Shown: positions 7,304 through 16,259, counted from the first letter of the stretch. The stretch: DNA of 64,000 nucleotides from Zhenpiania hominis (GCF_014333425.1 NZ_JACRYT010000001.1:310001-374000); one strand, 5' to 3'. The notes: generated by a model from the sequence alone, not told the origin. Made by a program: numbers and translations.

Positions 7304-9730
7304 ATGAACGTAACAAGATTAAAGAAGGGCTGTCTGTTAATTGCGGCGGTACTGATGGTATACGCCTTTCTTCCGGCTGCCTGCGCGGCGGCGGAATCCG
7401 GGGAGATTCCCGTAACGGAACAGACCTTTCCGGACCCGGCGTTCCGAGGCTGGGTGCTGGATGAAAAGAATCTGGACGGCGCGGGAAGCGATGGAATCCT
7501 GACGGAAGAAGAAATCGCGGGAATCACGGAAATTTCCTTTTCCGCCGATTCTAACGCGCGGGCGGGTTCCCTTGCGGGAATTGAATATTTCACTTCCCTG
7601 AAGAACCTGAGTGTATCAGGCCACAGACTGGATGAACTGGATCTGTCGGAAAATGAAGAACTGGAATTTGTTTTCTGCAAATCCAATGACCTGCGGGTTC
7701 TGAACGTGACAAACAGTCCGGATCTTCGGACCCTGAACTGTGAGCAGAATAAGCTGTCCTCCCTTGATCTTTCGGGAAATCCGGAGCTGAAGGCGCTTCA
7801 TGTAAGTAACAATCTTCTGCAAACCTTGGATTTCCGCAATAATCCGAAGCTGGAGCTGGTGGAAGTTTTTGATAACCGCCTCACGAATCTGGATGTTTCC
7901 GGACTGTCCGGCTTGAAATTTCTCAGCGCGGGAGACAACCGGCTGACATCTCTGGATCTGCGCGCCAACCGGATGCTGGAAGGCAGTGGGTTTTCTGCCA
8001 GCTATAATAATCTGCGGCAGATCTATCTGCCGGATCTTGCCGGAAGGATGCTTTCCGCAGATTCTTTTTTCCGGCAGAATCCGGTAAAGGGATATGACAA
8101 TGTACAGTGGTACCGGGATGACGCTTATCAGAACCCGATTGATCAAAACGGGATTCCGGCAGATGGACAGACGATCTACGCAAAGAGGATCGCCAATTCC
8201 TATACCGTGAAGTTCAGCGCCAATGGAGGCAGCGGCACCATGAGTCCGCAGAAAGCCCAATATGGAGAACGTTTTACGCTTTCCGGCAGCCGATTTTCGA
8301 AAAGAGGATATACCTTCGCCGGGTGGAATACCTGGAAGGACGGCAGCGGAATCTCCTATGGAGATAAGGCGTCTGTAGAAAATCTGGGAGGAACCTATCA
8401 GGGAGAGACGATTTCGCTGTACGCCCAGTGGGAACCTGTCCGCTACAGGATCCGTTATGAGAAAAACAGCGAAGACGCGGAAGGGGACGCTATGGGTGAA
8501 ACCCGGGCTGTCTATGGAAAGGACGCGGCGCTTTTACCGAACACCTTTGAAAGAGAACGGTATCATTTTGCCGGGTGGGCCTTAAAGCCGGACGGAGCGG
8601 CGGTATACGCGGATCAGGCTTCGGTGCGGAATCTGACCGCGCAGGAAGACGGGACCGTTACGCTGTACGCTGCCTGGGAACTGAAGCCGGAAGAAGCTCG
8701 AAAGCCGTATCTTGAGCAGATGGATCTGGCATTCGCTGATTATAAGAACGAGGATTATACCGCGGAAGACTGGGCTTCACTGGAATCGCTGTATGAAAAA
8801 GGCCGCGAGGCGATTATCGGCATGGGTTCAGATAGCGCTGCCATGAAGGCTTCGCTCTCCCGGACAATATCCGCGGCAGAGAAGATAAAGACAGAACGCC
8901 AACGGATTAGAGAACTGACCGAAGGCTGGAGCGCGCAGCACCAGGAAGCGCTGAACTGGATGGAAGTATCTCTGTCCGACGCGGTGCAGGCGGAATCCGC
9001 TGAGGAAAAAACAGGAGAAGCTTTGCAGTCCCTGGATCGGCTGGACAAGTACAGCACCCTTAAAACTCCGGAATTACGCGGCAAACTGTCAGAACAGGCC
9101 CGGAAGCAGCTTCACCTGCAGGCGGAGGAACTGGAAAATACCCATGTGGCGGCGCGGTGGCTTGCCGGTACGGAAAACGCGCATAAGCTTCCTCTGAAGC
9201 AGGTGACGCCTGCTATGAAAAACAGGCTGAAGGGTCTGATCGATGGCTATGAGAGACTGACCGAAGTCCAGCAGGCACATATTGGGGCGGATGTCGCGGA
9301 AGCCCTTTTCCTGCGTCTGGAAACAGCGGAGGCGGCAGAACCGGAAATAGACCCCGGGAAGACAGAAGCCCCGTCAGAAATTCTCTCCACAGAGAACACA
9401 TCCGGAAGACAGGAAACCGCGGGCAGGAACACGGCAAACCGGGCGGTAAAGCCGAAAACGCCGGTACTGCGTGTAAAAGCCGGAAAAAAGAAGGCGGTTC
9501 TTTCCTGGAGCAAGGTAAGCGGCGCGGAGGGCTATGACATTTATCAGGCTTCCCGGAAAAACGGTAAGTTTAAGAAGATAAAGACCCTCAAAGGGGGCAA
9601 GACGAGCTACGCTAAAAAATACAGGAAAAAAGGCGGGACTTACTATTACAAAGTGCGCGCCTGGAAAATGGAAGGCGGGAAAAAACTGGTCAGCACATAT
9701 TCCAAAGTGAAGAGTGTTAAGGTGAAATAA
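7304..9730 (+). CDS. Secreted leucine-rich-repeat / InlB B-repeat surface protein
   Basis: An 808-residue exported protein. Residues 1-30 are a signal peptide (KKGCLLIAAVLMVYAFLP, cleavage near ACAAAES). Residues about 80-240 are leucine-rich repeats of about 21 residues (for example LSSLDLSGNPELKALHVSNN). Two InlB-type B repeats follow (GYTFAGWNTWKDGS ... LYAQWE, then FAGWALKPDG ... LYAAWE), then a charged helical region, a low-complexity Pro/Glu/Thr linker, and a C-terminal fibronectin-III-like domain (VLSWSKVSGAEGYDIYQAS). No LPXTG, SLH or choline-binding anchor is visible, so it may be released or bound by its very basic C-terminus. The ATG at 7304 has an AGGAGG site. The role is adhesion or ligand binding by analogy with internalins. 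Confidence 0.85.
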   Translation: MNVTRLKKGCLLIAAVLMVYAFLPAACAAAESGEIPVTEQTFPDPAFRGWVLDEKNLDGAGSDGILTEEEIAGITEISFSADSNARAGSLAGIEYFTSLKNLSVSGHRLDELDLSENEELEFVFCKSNDLRVLNVTNSPDLRTLNCEQNKLSSLDLSGNPELKALHVSNNLLQTLDFRNNPKLELVEVFDNRLTNLDVSGLSGLKFLSAGDNRLTSLDLRANRMLEGSGFSASYNNLRQIYLPDLAGRMLSADSFFRQNPVKGYDNVQWYRDDAYQNPIDQNGIPADGQTIYAKRIANSYTVKFSANGGSGTMSPQKAQYGERFTLSGSRFSKRGYTFAGWNTWKDGSGISYGDKASVENLGGTYQGETISLYAQWEPVRYRIRYEKNSEDAEGDAMGETRAVYGKDAALLPNTFERERYHFAGWALKPDGAAVYADQASVRNLTAQEDGTVTLYAAWELKPEEARKPYLEQMDLAFADYKNEDYTAEDWASLESLYEKGREAIIGMGSDSAAMKASLSRTISAAEKIKTERQRIRELTEGWSAQHQEALNWMEVSLSDAVQAESAEEKTGEALQSLDRLDKYSTLKTPELRGKLSEQARKQLHLQAEELENTHVAARWLAGTENAHKLPLKQVTPAMKNRLKGLIDGYERLTEVQQAHIGADVAEALFLRLETAEAAEPEIDPGKTEAPSEILSTENTSGRQETAGRNTANRAVKPKTPVLRVKAGKKKAVLSWSKVSGAEGYDIYQASRKNGKFKKIKTLKGGKTSYAKKYRKKGGTYYYKVRAWKMEGGKKLVSTYSKVKSVKVK

Positions 9731-9755
9731 AAAGCGGGACGGCGCCATAGGAAAA

Positions 9756-9791
9756 GGCCGGAAATCTTGAGAAAGGATTTCCGGCCTTTTT
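9756..9791 (+). terminator. Rho-independent terminator after the LRR protein gene
   Basis: GGCCGGAAATC (9756-9766) pairs with GATTTCCGGCC (9776-9786), followed by five T. Confidence 0.9.
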
Positions 9792-9826
9792 GAATTAAAA
9801 TTGTAAGCTTATAAAACGACAAAAAG

Positions 9827-9855
9827 TTGATTATAATAAAAACGTCAGGTATAAT
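9827..9855 (+). promoter_or_regulatory. Sigma-A type promoter of the AAA/DUF4143 gene
   Basis: TTGATT (9827-9832), 17-bp spacer, TATAAT (9850-9855); start codon 31 bp downstream of the -10. Confidence 0.65.
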
Positions 9856-9886
9856 AATAACAAAATGGTTAAAGGACGTGAAATGT

Positions 9887-11101
9887 ATGGAGATGATAAG
9901 ACGAAATTTGTATCTGGATCGGATACGCCCATTCATTGACCAGGATCTGATTAAGGTCTTGATCGGCCTCAGAAGAAGTGGAAAGACCATCCTGCTTTCA
10001 CAGATCCGGGATGTTCTTTTGGAGCGCGGTGTATCAAAGGAAAATATAATAGAAATTAACTTTGAGTCCAGACGTTTTAAAGAGCTGGAAGCTGCAGATA
10101 TCTTTTATCAATATGTTACAGAACGGGTAAAACAGGCGAAAGGGAGGGTATATCTTTTTTTTGATGAGATCCAGCATGTGGAAGAGTGGCATTCGGTGAT
10201 CGCTTCTTTTCGGATTGACTTTGACTGCGATATTTATGTAACAGGCTCTAACAGCAAACTGCTGTCCGGGGAACTGGCAACGAATATGGCCGGAAGATAT
10301 GTTTCCTTCCATGTATACCCTTTTGTACTGTCTGAGATTCAGGAATTCTATGACAAAAATGAGATGACGTATACCAGGGAACAGCTTTTTACGGAGTATC
10401 TGAAATATGGCGGATTGCCGATGCGCCTGGTGCTGCCGGATCCACATTCGGTCCGCACTTATCTGGAAGATGTTTATGATTCGGTTGTGATGAAAGATAT
10501 TCTTTCCAGGCACGCGATCCGCAATGAAAATCTTTTGAGAAAACTTTTGGAGTTTCTGCTGGATAATATCGGGAACCCATTTTCAGCGCGTTCCATCAGC
10601 CGGGCTTTGATATCATCCGGTCAGGCGACCACGGTGGAAACAATACTGAATTATATTGACAAGCTGCAGGCGGGTATGATTTTATCAAAAGCAGAGCGAT
10701 ATGACATTAAAGGGAAGAATATCCTGGCATCAACAGAAAAGTATTATGCCGGCGATATTGGGCTTCGCAATATAAATAAAGCAAGTGAACAAATAGACAC
10801 GAACAAACTATTTGAAAATGTAGTGTATCTGGAAATGCTGAGCAGAGGGTATGATGTGAAGGTGGGAAAGCTGGATACACAGGAGATTGATTTCGTCTGC
10901 TACAAAGGGCAAAAGAAACTTTATATTCAGGTGGCGTATGTATTGACAGAGGACTGCGTTGCAAGGGAATTTGGCAATCTGGAAAAGATAGACGACAATT
11001 TCCCCAAATATGTAATCAGTAATGATATTGTGGATATGAGCAGGAATGGAATTGTTCATTATAATATGATTGATTTTCTGTTGAATAAGAAGAGCGTGTG
11101 A
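9887..11101 (+). CDS. AAA-family ATPase with DUF4143 domain
   Basis: A 404-residue soluble protein. The N-terminal AAA_14 ATPase has Walker A GLRRSGKT near residue 24 and Walker B YLFFDEIQHVEEWH near residue 90, with sensor region VTGSNSKLLSGE. The C-terminal DUF4143 part ends with EIDFVCYKGQKKLYIQVAY, which resembles PD-(D/E)XK-type nuclease folds (E..D..Q). These ATPases are scattered by horizontal transfer through bacteria and archaea, and their cellular role is not established. The ATG at 9887 is selected because AAAGGA lies about 10 bases upstream. It stands alone between its own promoter and the hairpin at 11122. Confidence 0.85.
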   Translation: MEMIRRNLYLDRIRPFIDQDLIKVLIGLRRSGKTILLSQIRDVLLERGVSKENIIEINFESRRFKELEAADIFYQYVTERVKQAKGRVYLFFDEIQHVEEWHSVIASFRIDFDCDIYVTGSNSKLLSGELATNMAGRYVSFHVYPFVLSEIQEFYDKNEMTYTREQLFTEYLKYGGLPMRLVLPDPHSVRTYLEDVYDSVVMKDILSRHAIRNENLLRKLLEFLLDNIGNPFSARSISRALISSGQATTVETILNYIDKLQAGMILSKAERYDIKGKNILASTEKYYAGDIGLRNINKASEQIDTNKLFENVVYLEMLSRGYDVKVGKLDTQEIDFVCYKGQKKLYIQVAYVLTEDCVAREFGNLEKIDDNFPKYVISNDIVDMSRNGIVHYNMIDFLLNKKSV

Positions 11102-11121
11102 TTTGCCGGATTTTTAGTGCT

Positions 11122-11179
11122 AAACCCCCGACCCGCGAATATGCTAGTAATAGCGATTCGCAGGTGAAGGGGGTTTTTT
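11122..11179 (+). terminator. Long hairpin with T-run between the ATPase and D,D-carboxypeptidase genes
   Basis: AAACCCCC (11122-11129) pairs with GGGGGTTT (11169-11176), with an inner stem GCGAAT (11135-11140) / ATTCGC (11156-11161), followed by further T. It looks like a terminator for the ATPase gene, but its 3' arm also contains the AGGTGAAGGGGG ribosome site for the next gene, so it could control translation as well. Confidence 0.6.
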
Positions 11180-11181
11180 GT

Positions 11182-12399
11182 GTGAAAAAAAAGATTATCA
11201 GCGGCTGTCTGATCGCTGCGCTGCTGTTTGGCGGATTTATGGGAATTGATCAGTTTCAGCCGCAGGAGAGGAGCATTTCCATTGTAAACGCCAGAGTGGA
11301 ACCATCGGAGAAGGAGACGGGAATGAAGGTAAAGGCGAAAGCCGCGGTGCTGATGGACGCGGTGAGCGGTGAAGTCCTTTTCGCACAGAACGCGCATAAA
11401 AAGCTTCCTCCCGCGTCGGTTACCAAGGTGATGACCATGCTTTTGATTTTAGAAGGCTGTGACAGCGGAAAGATCCGCCTCAGCGATACGGTGACCATCT
11501 CCGAGCGGGCAGCTTCCATGGGAGGCAGCCAGATGTATATGGAACCGGGGGAACAGCATACGGTGGAGGAACTTCTGAAAGGCGTGGCCATGGTAAGTGC
11601 CAACGACGGATGTGTGGCTCTGGCCGAACATCTTGCCGGAAGCGTGGAAATGTTTGTAGAACAGATGAACAAAAGAGCCGCGGAACTGGGAATGAAGGAC
11701 AGCCATTTTGTCAACACCAACGGGCTTCCGGTGGCAAATCATTATACCAGCGCATATGATATAGCAGTAATGTCCCGGGCTTTGATCGCCTTTCCGGAGA
11801 CTGCCCAGTGGTTTACAAAATGGCAGGATACGATTAAAGTGGGCCTTCCGGGAAAAGAAAAGGAGTTCGGACTTACCAATACCAACAAACTGATTAAACA
11901 GTATCCGGGAGCCATCGGTATTAAAACCGGCTTTACCCAGGACGCGGGCTACTGCCTGTCCGGCGCCGCCGAAAGGGATGGAACCAGATTGATCGGAGTA
12001 ATCCTGGGATGCACCACATCCAATATCCGGTTCGCGGAAATAAAACGGCTCTTGGATTACGGGTTCTCCAATTATGAAAGTGTGAAAATCGCGGAAAAAG
12101 GGCAGGTGCAGAAAGCGCTGAAAATCGAAAAGGGAACCCCTTCCAAAGTCGATGTGATCATGGAGGATGACGCGGCGATTCTCGTAAAAAAGGGAAACAA
12201 GAACCGCATCAAAACAAAGATTGAGATGGACGGCTATATCAAATTGCCGTTAAAGCGGGGACAGAAGCTGGGGGAACTGGTTGTGCTTCAGGATGGAAAG
12301 GAAAAGGAGCGGTTTCCGATTGTAGCTCGGGACAGTGCAAAAAAAGCGTCAATCAAAGAACTGTACATACAGATGATGAAAAAGCTGATAGAGACATAG
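11182..12399 (+). CDS. D-alanyl-D-alanine carboxypeptidase (S11 family, DacF-like)
   Basis: A 405-residue exported low-molecular-weight penicillin-binding protein that removes the terminal D-Ala from peptidoglycan stem peptides. It shows a signal anchor KKKIISGCLIAALLFGGFMG, the nucleophile motif SVTK (after KLPPA), SAN (VSANDGC) and KTG (AIGIKTGFTQDAG), followed by the C-terminal beta-sandwich domain (PBP5_C). The GTG at 11182 is preferred; the frame upstream runs through the terminator hairpin. In Clostridia and Bacillus the DacF type is often expressed in sporulation, but nothing here proves that. It is followed after 16 bases by the DUF3343 gene. Confidence 0.9.
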   Translation: MKKKIISGCLIAALLFGGFMGIDQFQPQERSISIVNARVEPSEKETGMKVKAKAAVLMDAVSGEVLFAQNAHKKLPPASVTKVMTMLLILEGCDSGKIRLSDTVTISERAASMGGSQMYMEPGEQHTVEELLKGVAMVSANDGCVALAEHLAGSVEMFVEQMNKRAAELGMKDSHFVNTNGLPVANHYTSAYDIAVMSRALIAFPETAQWFTKWQDTIKVGLPGKEKEFGLTNTNKLIKQYPGAIGIKTGFTQDAGYCLSGAAERDGTRLIGVILGCTTSNIRFAEIKRLLDYGFSNYESVKIAEKGQVQKALKIEKGTPSKVDVIMEDDAAILVKKGNKNRIKTKIEMDGYIKLPLKRGQKLGELVVLQDGKEKERFPIVARDSAKKASIKELYIQMMKKLIET

Positions 12400-12415
12400 A
12401 CAGGAGGTCCTTTTT

Positions 12416-12691
12416 TTGCACAATCCACAAAGCGCGCCGGATTATCTTCTGACCTTTTCTTCGTTTTACAAGGCGATGTATGCCAGGGATAAGCTGATGG
12501 AGCAGGGGATCGGAAGCCAGCTGCGTCGGGTTCCGACACAGCTTCTGCGGTCCTGCGGGCAGGCTCTGTATCTAAACGGCCAGGATCTGCAGCGGGTTCT
12601 CGCCATTCTGGCTCAGAGCCAGATTGATACCAGGGGAATCTTTATGGTGACCCATGGGAGCGGCAGCCCCGCTTACCGGCGGATTCAATAA
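12416..12691 (+). CDS. DUF3343 small protein (putative Se/S carrier-like)
   Basis: A 91-residue protein beginning (TTG start) with a DYLLTFSSFYKAMYARDKL segment, the usual N-terminus of DUF3343 proteins, and containing LRSCGQALYLNGQDLQRVL with the family's single conserved Cys-Gly. AGGAGGT lies 8 bases before the TTG at 12416. It follows the carboxypeptidase gene by 16 bases and ends at a terminator, so both are probably co-transcribed. The family has been suggested to carry selenium or sulfur for molybdenum hydroxylases; that is not supported by the neighbours here. Confidence 0.8.
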   Translation: MHNPQSAPDYLLTFSSFYKAMYARDKLMEQGIGSQLRRVPTQLLRSCGQALYLNGQDLQRVLAILAQSQIDTRGIFMVTHGSGSPAYRRIQ

Positions 12692-12704
12692 AATATGGAA
12701 GAAT

Positions 12705-12740
12705 AAAACACCGCGGGCAGCAAATGCTGGCGGTGTTTTT
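12705..12740. terminator. Terminator between convergent DUF3343 and P-type ATPase genes
   Basis: AAAACACCGC (12705-12714) pairs with GCGGTGTTTT (12730-12739), with inner CAGCAAATGCTG. T-runs are present on both strands, so it can serve both convergent genes. Confidence 0.85.
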
Positions 12741-12751
12741 GACAGAACGAT

Positions 12752-14632
12752 TTATTTCCGCTCACCCTTCCATTTCCATTTTAAGAGCAGGGAGGAGTTG
12801 ATGATCACCAGGACAGAACCCGCGTTGTGTACCAGCGCGCCGACCACCGGGTTTAAAATTCCGGTAATGGCGAGAACGATGGCGACAAAATTAAGGGCCA
12901 TGGAAAAGGACAGGTTGCATTTGATCGTGACCATCATCCGTCGGGCAAGGCGGATCAAATGGGGCAGCTCTTTGATATCATCGTTGACCAGGGCGATGTC
13001 TGCCGCGTCAACGGCGATGTCGCTGCCAACGCCGCCCATGGCGATTCCTACCCAGGCTTTTTTCAGAGCGGGCGCGTCATTGATTCCGTCCCCGATCATG
13101 CAGACCTTGTTATCTTCCTTCTGATAAGCGTCAATCCAGTTCAGTTTGTCCTCCGGGAGGCACTCCGCGTGCACTTCTCCGATGGACAGCTGTCCGGCAA
13201 TGTTTTCGGCGGCATTTCCATGATCACCTGTAAGCAGCACCGGATCCACGCCGGTATTTTTAACCTTCGCGATCATACCGGCCGCGTCCTGGCGCAGTGT
13301 ATCAGAAAGCGCGAGAAATCCCATAGGCTCACGGCCGGCAGACAGATAGATGACGGTGCAGCCGTTATCCAGATGCCGCTCTGCCCGGTCAATCATTTGG
13401 GCAGGCAGGGAAACGCCCGCCTCCGTGAGCATCTCTCTGTTTCCGGCCAGAATTTCCATTCCTTCAACAAGGCCCTTTACTCCGCGTCCGGGAAGCATCT
13501 GAAACTGCTGAGCCGCGGGCGGTTTTTCCGTGTATTCTTTCTGATAGCCGGATACAATGGCTTTTCCAAGGGGGTGTTCCGAAAGGGCTTCTACGCTGGC
13601 CGCGTACCGGAACAGCCGCTGTGGGGAATAATCGGAAGAACAGCAGTAAATATCGGTGACTTCCGGTTTTCCATAGGTCAGGGTGCCGGTCTTGTCGAAG
13701 GTGATCTTGGAAACAGAAGCCAGCCTCTCCAGGGCGTCTCCTTCCCGCACGAGAAAACTGTGTTTCGTGGCGTTGCCGATGGCAGCCATAACGGCCGTAG
13801 GTGTAGCGAGCACCAGAGCGCATGGACAGAAGACAACAAGAATCGTTACAGCGCGGATAATCTCACCGGAAATCAGCCAGGTTAGTGCGGCGGCACTCAA
13901 AGCGATTACAACGATCCAGGTGGCCCAGCGATCTGCGAGACTTACGATTTTCGCTTTTCCGGCATCCGCGGATTGAACAAGACGGATCATCCGCTGAATC
14001 GAACTGTCCTCCCCGACTTTCGTCGCTTTCATCTCAAAGGCGCCGAACTGATTGACCGTGCCGCTGGATACCGGATCGCCGGCCGTTTTGTCGACAGGGA
14101 GGGATTCCCCGGTCATAACCGCCTGATTGATGGAGGTCTCACCGGAAAGAATTTCGCCGTCAACGGGAATGGTTTCTCCGGGAAGCACACGGAGCACATC
14201 GCCTACGCGAATCTGCTCCGCGGGGACAATCTGTTCCTGTCCGTCTTTTACGAGACGGGCGGTCTGAGGCGTCAGATGGACCAGCTTTTCGATTCCCGCG
14301 CGGGCTTTCGCTACCGTCAGATCCTCTAAAAGGGCGCCCAGCTGCATGATGAAGGCGATTTCACCGGCAGCGAAATCTTCGCCAATGATAACGGAAGCAA
14401 CCAGGGCAATGGAGACCAGCACATCCGCTTTAATGTCAAAGGCGGTTACAAGGCCGATTATCGCTTCCAGAATAATCGGCAGGCCGCAGAGAATAATCGC
14501 CACCCAGGCCGCGTCAAAAGGGAGGGGGAGCAGATCAAAGATACTGAAAATCAGCGAAATGCCGCCGAGAATTAAAAACGTAATGTCTTTTTTTGTGCCG
14601 CCCCATTCTAAAAATTCTTCCAGCTTTTCCAT
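12752..14632 (-). CDS. Heavy-metal translocating P1B-type ATPase
   Basis: A 626-residue cation pump of the inner membrane. It shows the membrane metal site CPCALVLATPTA, the phosphorylation site DKTGTLT, the P1B signature SEHPLGKA, the actuator motif TGES, and the hinge GDGINDAPALKKA. Membrane segments flank these (FLILGGISLIFSIF, AAWVAIILCGLPIIL and others). It lacks the N-terminal HMA metal-binding domain common in CopA and ZntA. The CPC motif alone does not separate Cu(I) from Zn/Cd, but the two CsoR-like operators in its promoter favour Cu(I) efflux. It is followed by a convergent terminator and appears monocistronic. Confidence 0.9.
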   Translation of the reverse strand: MEKLEEFLEWGGTKKDITFLILGGISLIFSIFDLLPLPFDAAWVAIILCGLPIILEAIIGLVTAFDIKADVLVSIALVASVIIGEDFAAGEIAFIMQLGALLEDLTVAKARAGIEKLVHLTPQTARLVKDGQEQIVPAEQIRVGDVLRVLPGETIPVDGEILSGETSINQAVMTGESLPVDKTAGDPVSSGTVNQFGAFEMKATKVGEDSSIQRMIRLVQSADAGKAKIVSLADRWATWIVVIALSAAALTWLISGEIIRAVTILVVFCPCALVLATPTAVMAAIGNATKHSFLVREGDALERLASVSKITFDKTGTLTYGKPEVTDIYCCSSDYSPQRLFRYAASVEALSEHPLGKAIVSGYQKEYTEKPPAAQQFQMLPGRGVKGLVEGMEILAGNREMLTEAGVSLPAQMIDRAERHLDNGCTVIYLSAGREPMGFLALSDTLRQDAAGMIAKVKNTGVDPVLLTGDHGNAAENIAGQLSIGEVHAECLPEDKLNWIDAYQKEDNKVCMIGDGINDAPALKKAWVGIAMGGVGSDIAVDAADIALVNDDIKELPHLIRLARRMMVTIKCNLSFSMALNFVAIVLAITGILNPVVGALVHNAGSVLVIINSSLLLKWKWKGERK

Positions 14633-14689
14633 GAAATCTTAAACCATCCTTTCTATTTGTCCCATGAAGAAGTTCAACATAGTGAATAT

Positions 14690-14740
14690 ATACCTATAGG
14701 GGTATATGCTTATTATACCGATAGGGGTATCCGCTGTCAA
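14690..14740 (-). promoter_or_regulatory. P-type ATPase promoter with two CsoR-like operators
   Basis: On the minus strand TTGACA (14740-14735) and TATAAT (14717-14712) are 17 bp apart. ATACCGATAGGGGTAT (14715-14730) fills the spacer, and ATACCTATAGGGGTAT (14690-14705) lies just downstream of the -10, 25 bp away centre to centre. This matches the T-A-C-C-N4-G-G-G-G-T-A style of CsoR/RcnR-family sites. No csoR gene is in the window. Confidence 0.75.
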
Positions 14741-14780
14741 GATCATCCTGTTCTTCATAGGATGCGGAAAATGCGGGAAT

Positions 14781-14807
14781 AATAAAAGCCCGCTGTTTTC
14801 AGCGGGC
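14781..14807 (-). terminator. Terminator of brnQ
   Basis: On the minus strand GCCCGCTG, loop AAAA, CAGCGGGC, then TTTTATT. The stop codon of brnQ lies inside the first arm. Confidence 0.85.
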
Positions 14808-16100
14808 GGGACTGGAGGTCTTTTTGAGCCGATGGATAACGGCTCCCGCGATTCCGAACACGACTGCGAAAATCAGCCAGCCGAATCCGAACTCAGAAAG
14901 CGGAAGGCGCGGAACAAACGAAAGAGGAACGTGCCACCCGTAAAGGATTTCACACAGGCTGCCAACCATGGCGCCGAGAACCGTGCCGCGGACGGCGTAA
15001 TCCGAAAGATGGGAGGAGAAAAACGCCAGTAGGATCAGCATGAGGGCTCCCGGATAAATCAGGTTCAGAATCGGCTGAGCCAGAAGCACGATCTGATCGA
15101 TTCCAAAATTCGCGATCGCGGCGCTGAAGAGACAAATAAGAACCGTCAGCAGCTTGTAACTCAGTTTTCCTTTTGACAGCGCAGCAAAATAATCCGCGCT
15201 GGCGCTGACCAGGGCAACGGCCGTTGTAATGCAGGCTAATGTGACAACAATTCCGAGAATGATAACCCCGGGATACTGCAGAAGATCCTGCGTAATGTTC
15301 AGAATCAGTTCTGAACGGTTAATATCCAGTGTATAGAGGGTGGAGGCCGTAGCTCCTAAAAATGTAAGTCCGCAGTAAATGACAAGCAGTCCGACAGCGG
15401 CAATCAGGCTGGAGTTGCGGGCGACCCTGTATTTGATGCGTGCTTCGGTATATCCTTTTTCCGCTACATTCTTTACAATAATAATCCCGAAGATCATGGC
15501 GGCCAGAACATCCATGGTCTGGTATCCCGCGTTGATTCCTTCCACCACGACATTTTCAATCTGCGCTGTATCCGAGATTGATCCTACAGGGGAAACCAGC
15601 CCGCAGATAATCAAAATGAGAAGTCCGATAAAAAGCGCGGGGGTCAGGAATTTCCCCAGAATATCAATTACTGCCGATTCCCGTATGGTCAGCAGCAGGA
15701 TGATCGCGAAAAAGATCGCGGTGGGGATCAGGGAGCCGACATCGCCAAGAAGGGGTACTACAAACATTTCATAAGTAGTCGCTCCGGTTCGGGGAATCGC
15801 GATAAACGGTCCGATACATAAAATCATAGCGGAAACCATGAGCGTGCCGGGAACTTTTCCAATTCTTCCTGTAACGGAGGAAATATCGCCGCCATGTTTC
15901 AGCAGGGCGAAAATCGCGGCTACCGCGAGACCGATATCTGCCAGATAGTAGCATACAAAACCGGTAAACCAGCTCTCCCCCGCGCCCATTCCCAGATAGG
16001 GCGGGAAGATGATGTTTCCCGCGCCAAAGAACATGGAAAAAAGAGCGAATCCGACAACAAGCTGATCTTTCATTTGGTGATTGGTAGTTTGAAGTTTCAT
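14799..16100 (-). CDS. brnQ: Branched-chain amino acid transport system II carrier protein (BrnQ)
   Basis: A 433-residue membrane protein of the LIVCS family that imports leucine, isoleucine and valine with Na+ or H+. It has about 12 hydrophobic segments, and the N-terminal VVGFALFSMFFGAGNIIFPP with GPFIAIPRTGATTYE are family hallmarks. Start ATG at 16100 with AAAGGA upstream at slightly long spacing. Transcribed as a single gene; no T-box or leucine leader is visible upstream. The divergent neighbour is the acyl-CoA synthetase gene. Confidence 0.9.
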   Translation of the reverse strand: MKLQTTNHQMKDQLVVGFALFSMFFGAGNIIFPPYLGMGAGESWFTGFVCYYLADIGLAVAAIFALLKHGGDISSVTGRIGKVPGTLMVSAMILCIGPFIAIPRTGATTYEMFVVPLLGDVGSLIPTAIFFAIILLLTIRESAVIDILGKFLTPALFIGLLILIICGLVSPVGSISDTAQIENVVVEGINAGYQTMDVLAAMIFGIIIVKNVAEKGYTEARIKYRVARNSSLIAAVGLLVIYCGLTFLGATASTLYTLDINRSELILNITQDLLQYPGVIILGIVVTLACITTAVALVSASADYFAALSKGKLSYKLLTVLICLFSAAIANFGIDQIVLLAQPILNLIYPGALMLILLAFFSSHLSDYAVRGTVLGAMVGSLCEILYGWHVPLSFVPRLPLSEFGFGWLIFAVVFGIAGAVIHRLKKTSSPAR

Positions 16101-16197
16101 AAGTCAGGTGTTCCTTTCCGCGGAGAGAGGCAGCCTCTCAGACCGCGTAATTAACAATAGTGCCAATCTACGGTATCATATCACGAAGAGAAAATCA

Positions 16198-16223
16198 ACA
16201 TATTAATGTAACATATTAATGTA
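16198..16223. repeat. Tandem 13-bp direct repeat between brnQ and the acyl-CoA synthetase gene
   Basis: ACATATTAATGTA occurs twice with no gap (16198-16210 and 16211-16223). Each copy has ACAT/ATGT arms, so each could bind a dimeric regulator. It lies between two divergent genes. Confidence 0.5.
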
Positions 16224-16259
16224 GAGAAATTTGTTTTACAGGCGGCTTGAAAGAAAAGA

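Noticed and set aside
11140..11156. TGCTAGTAAT resembling a conserved stretch near the 3' end of 16S rRNA
   Set aside because: Only about 10 bases match and the surroundings form a terminator-like hairpin; no other rRNA sequence is present.
12959..13885. 308-codon plus-strand frame inside the P-type ATPase gene
   Set aside because: Antisense shadow of a gene with clear catalytic motifs; no promoter or ribosome site.
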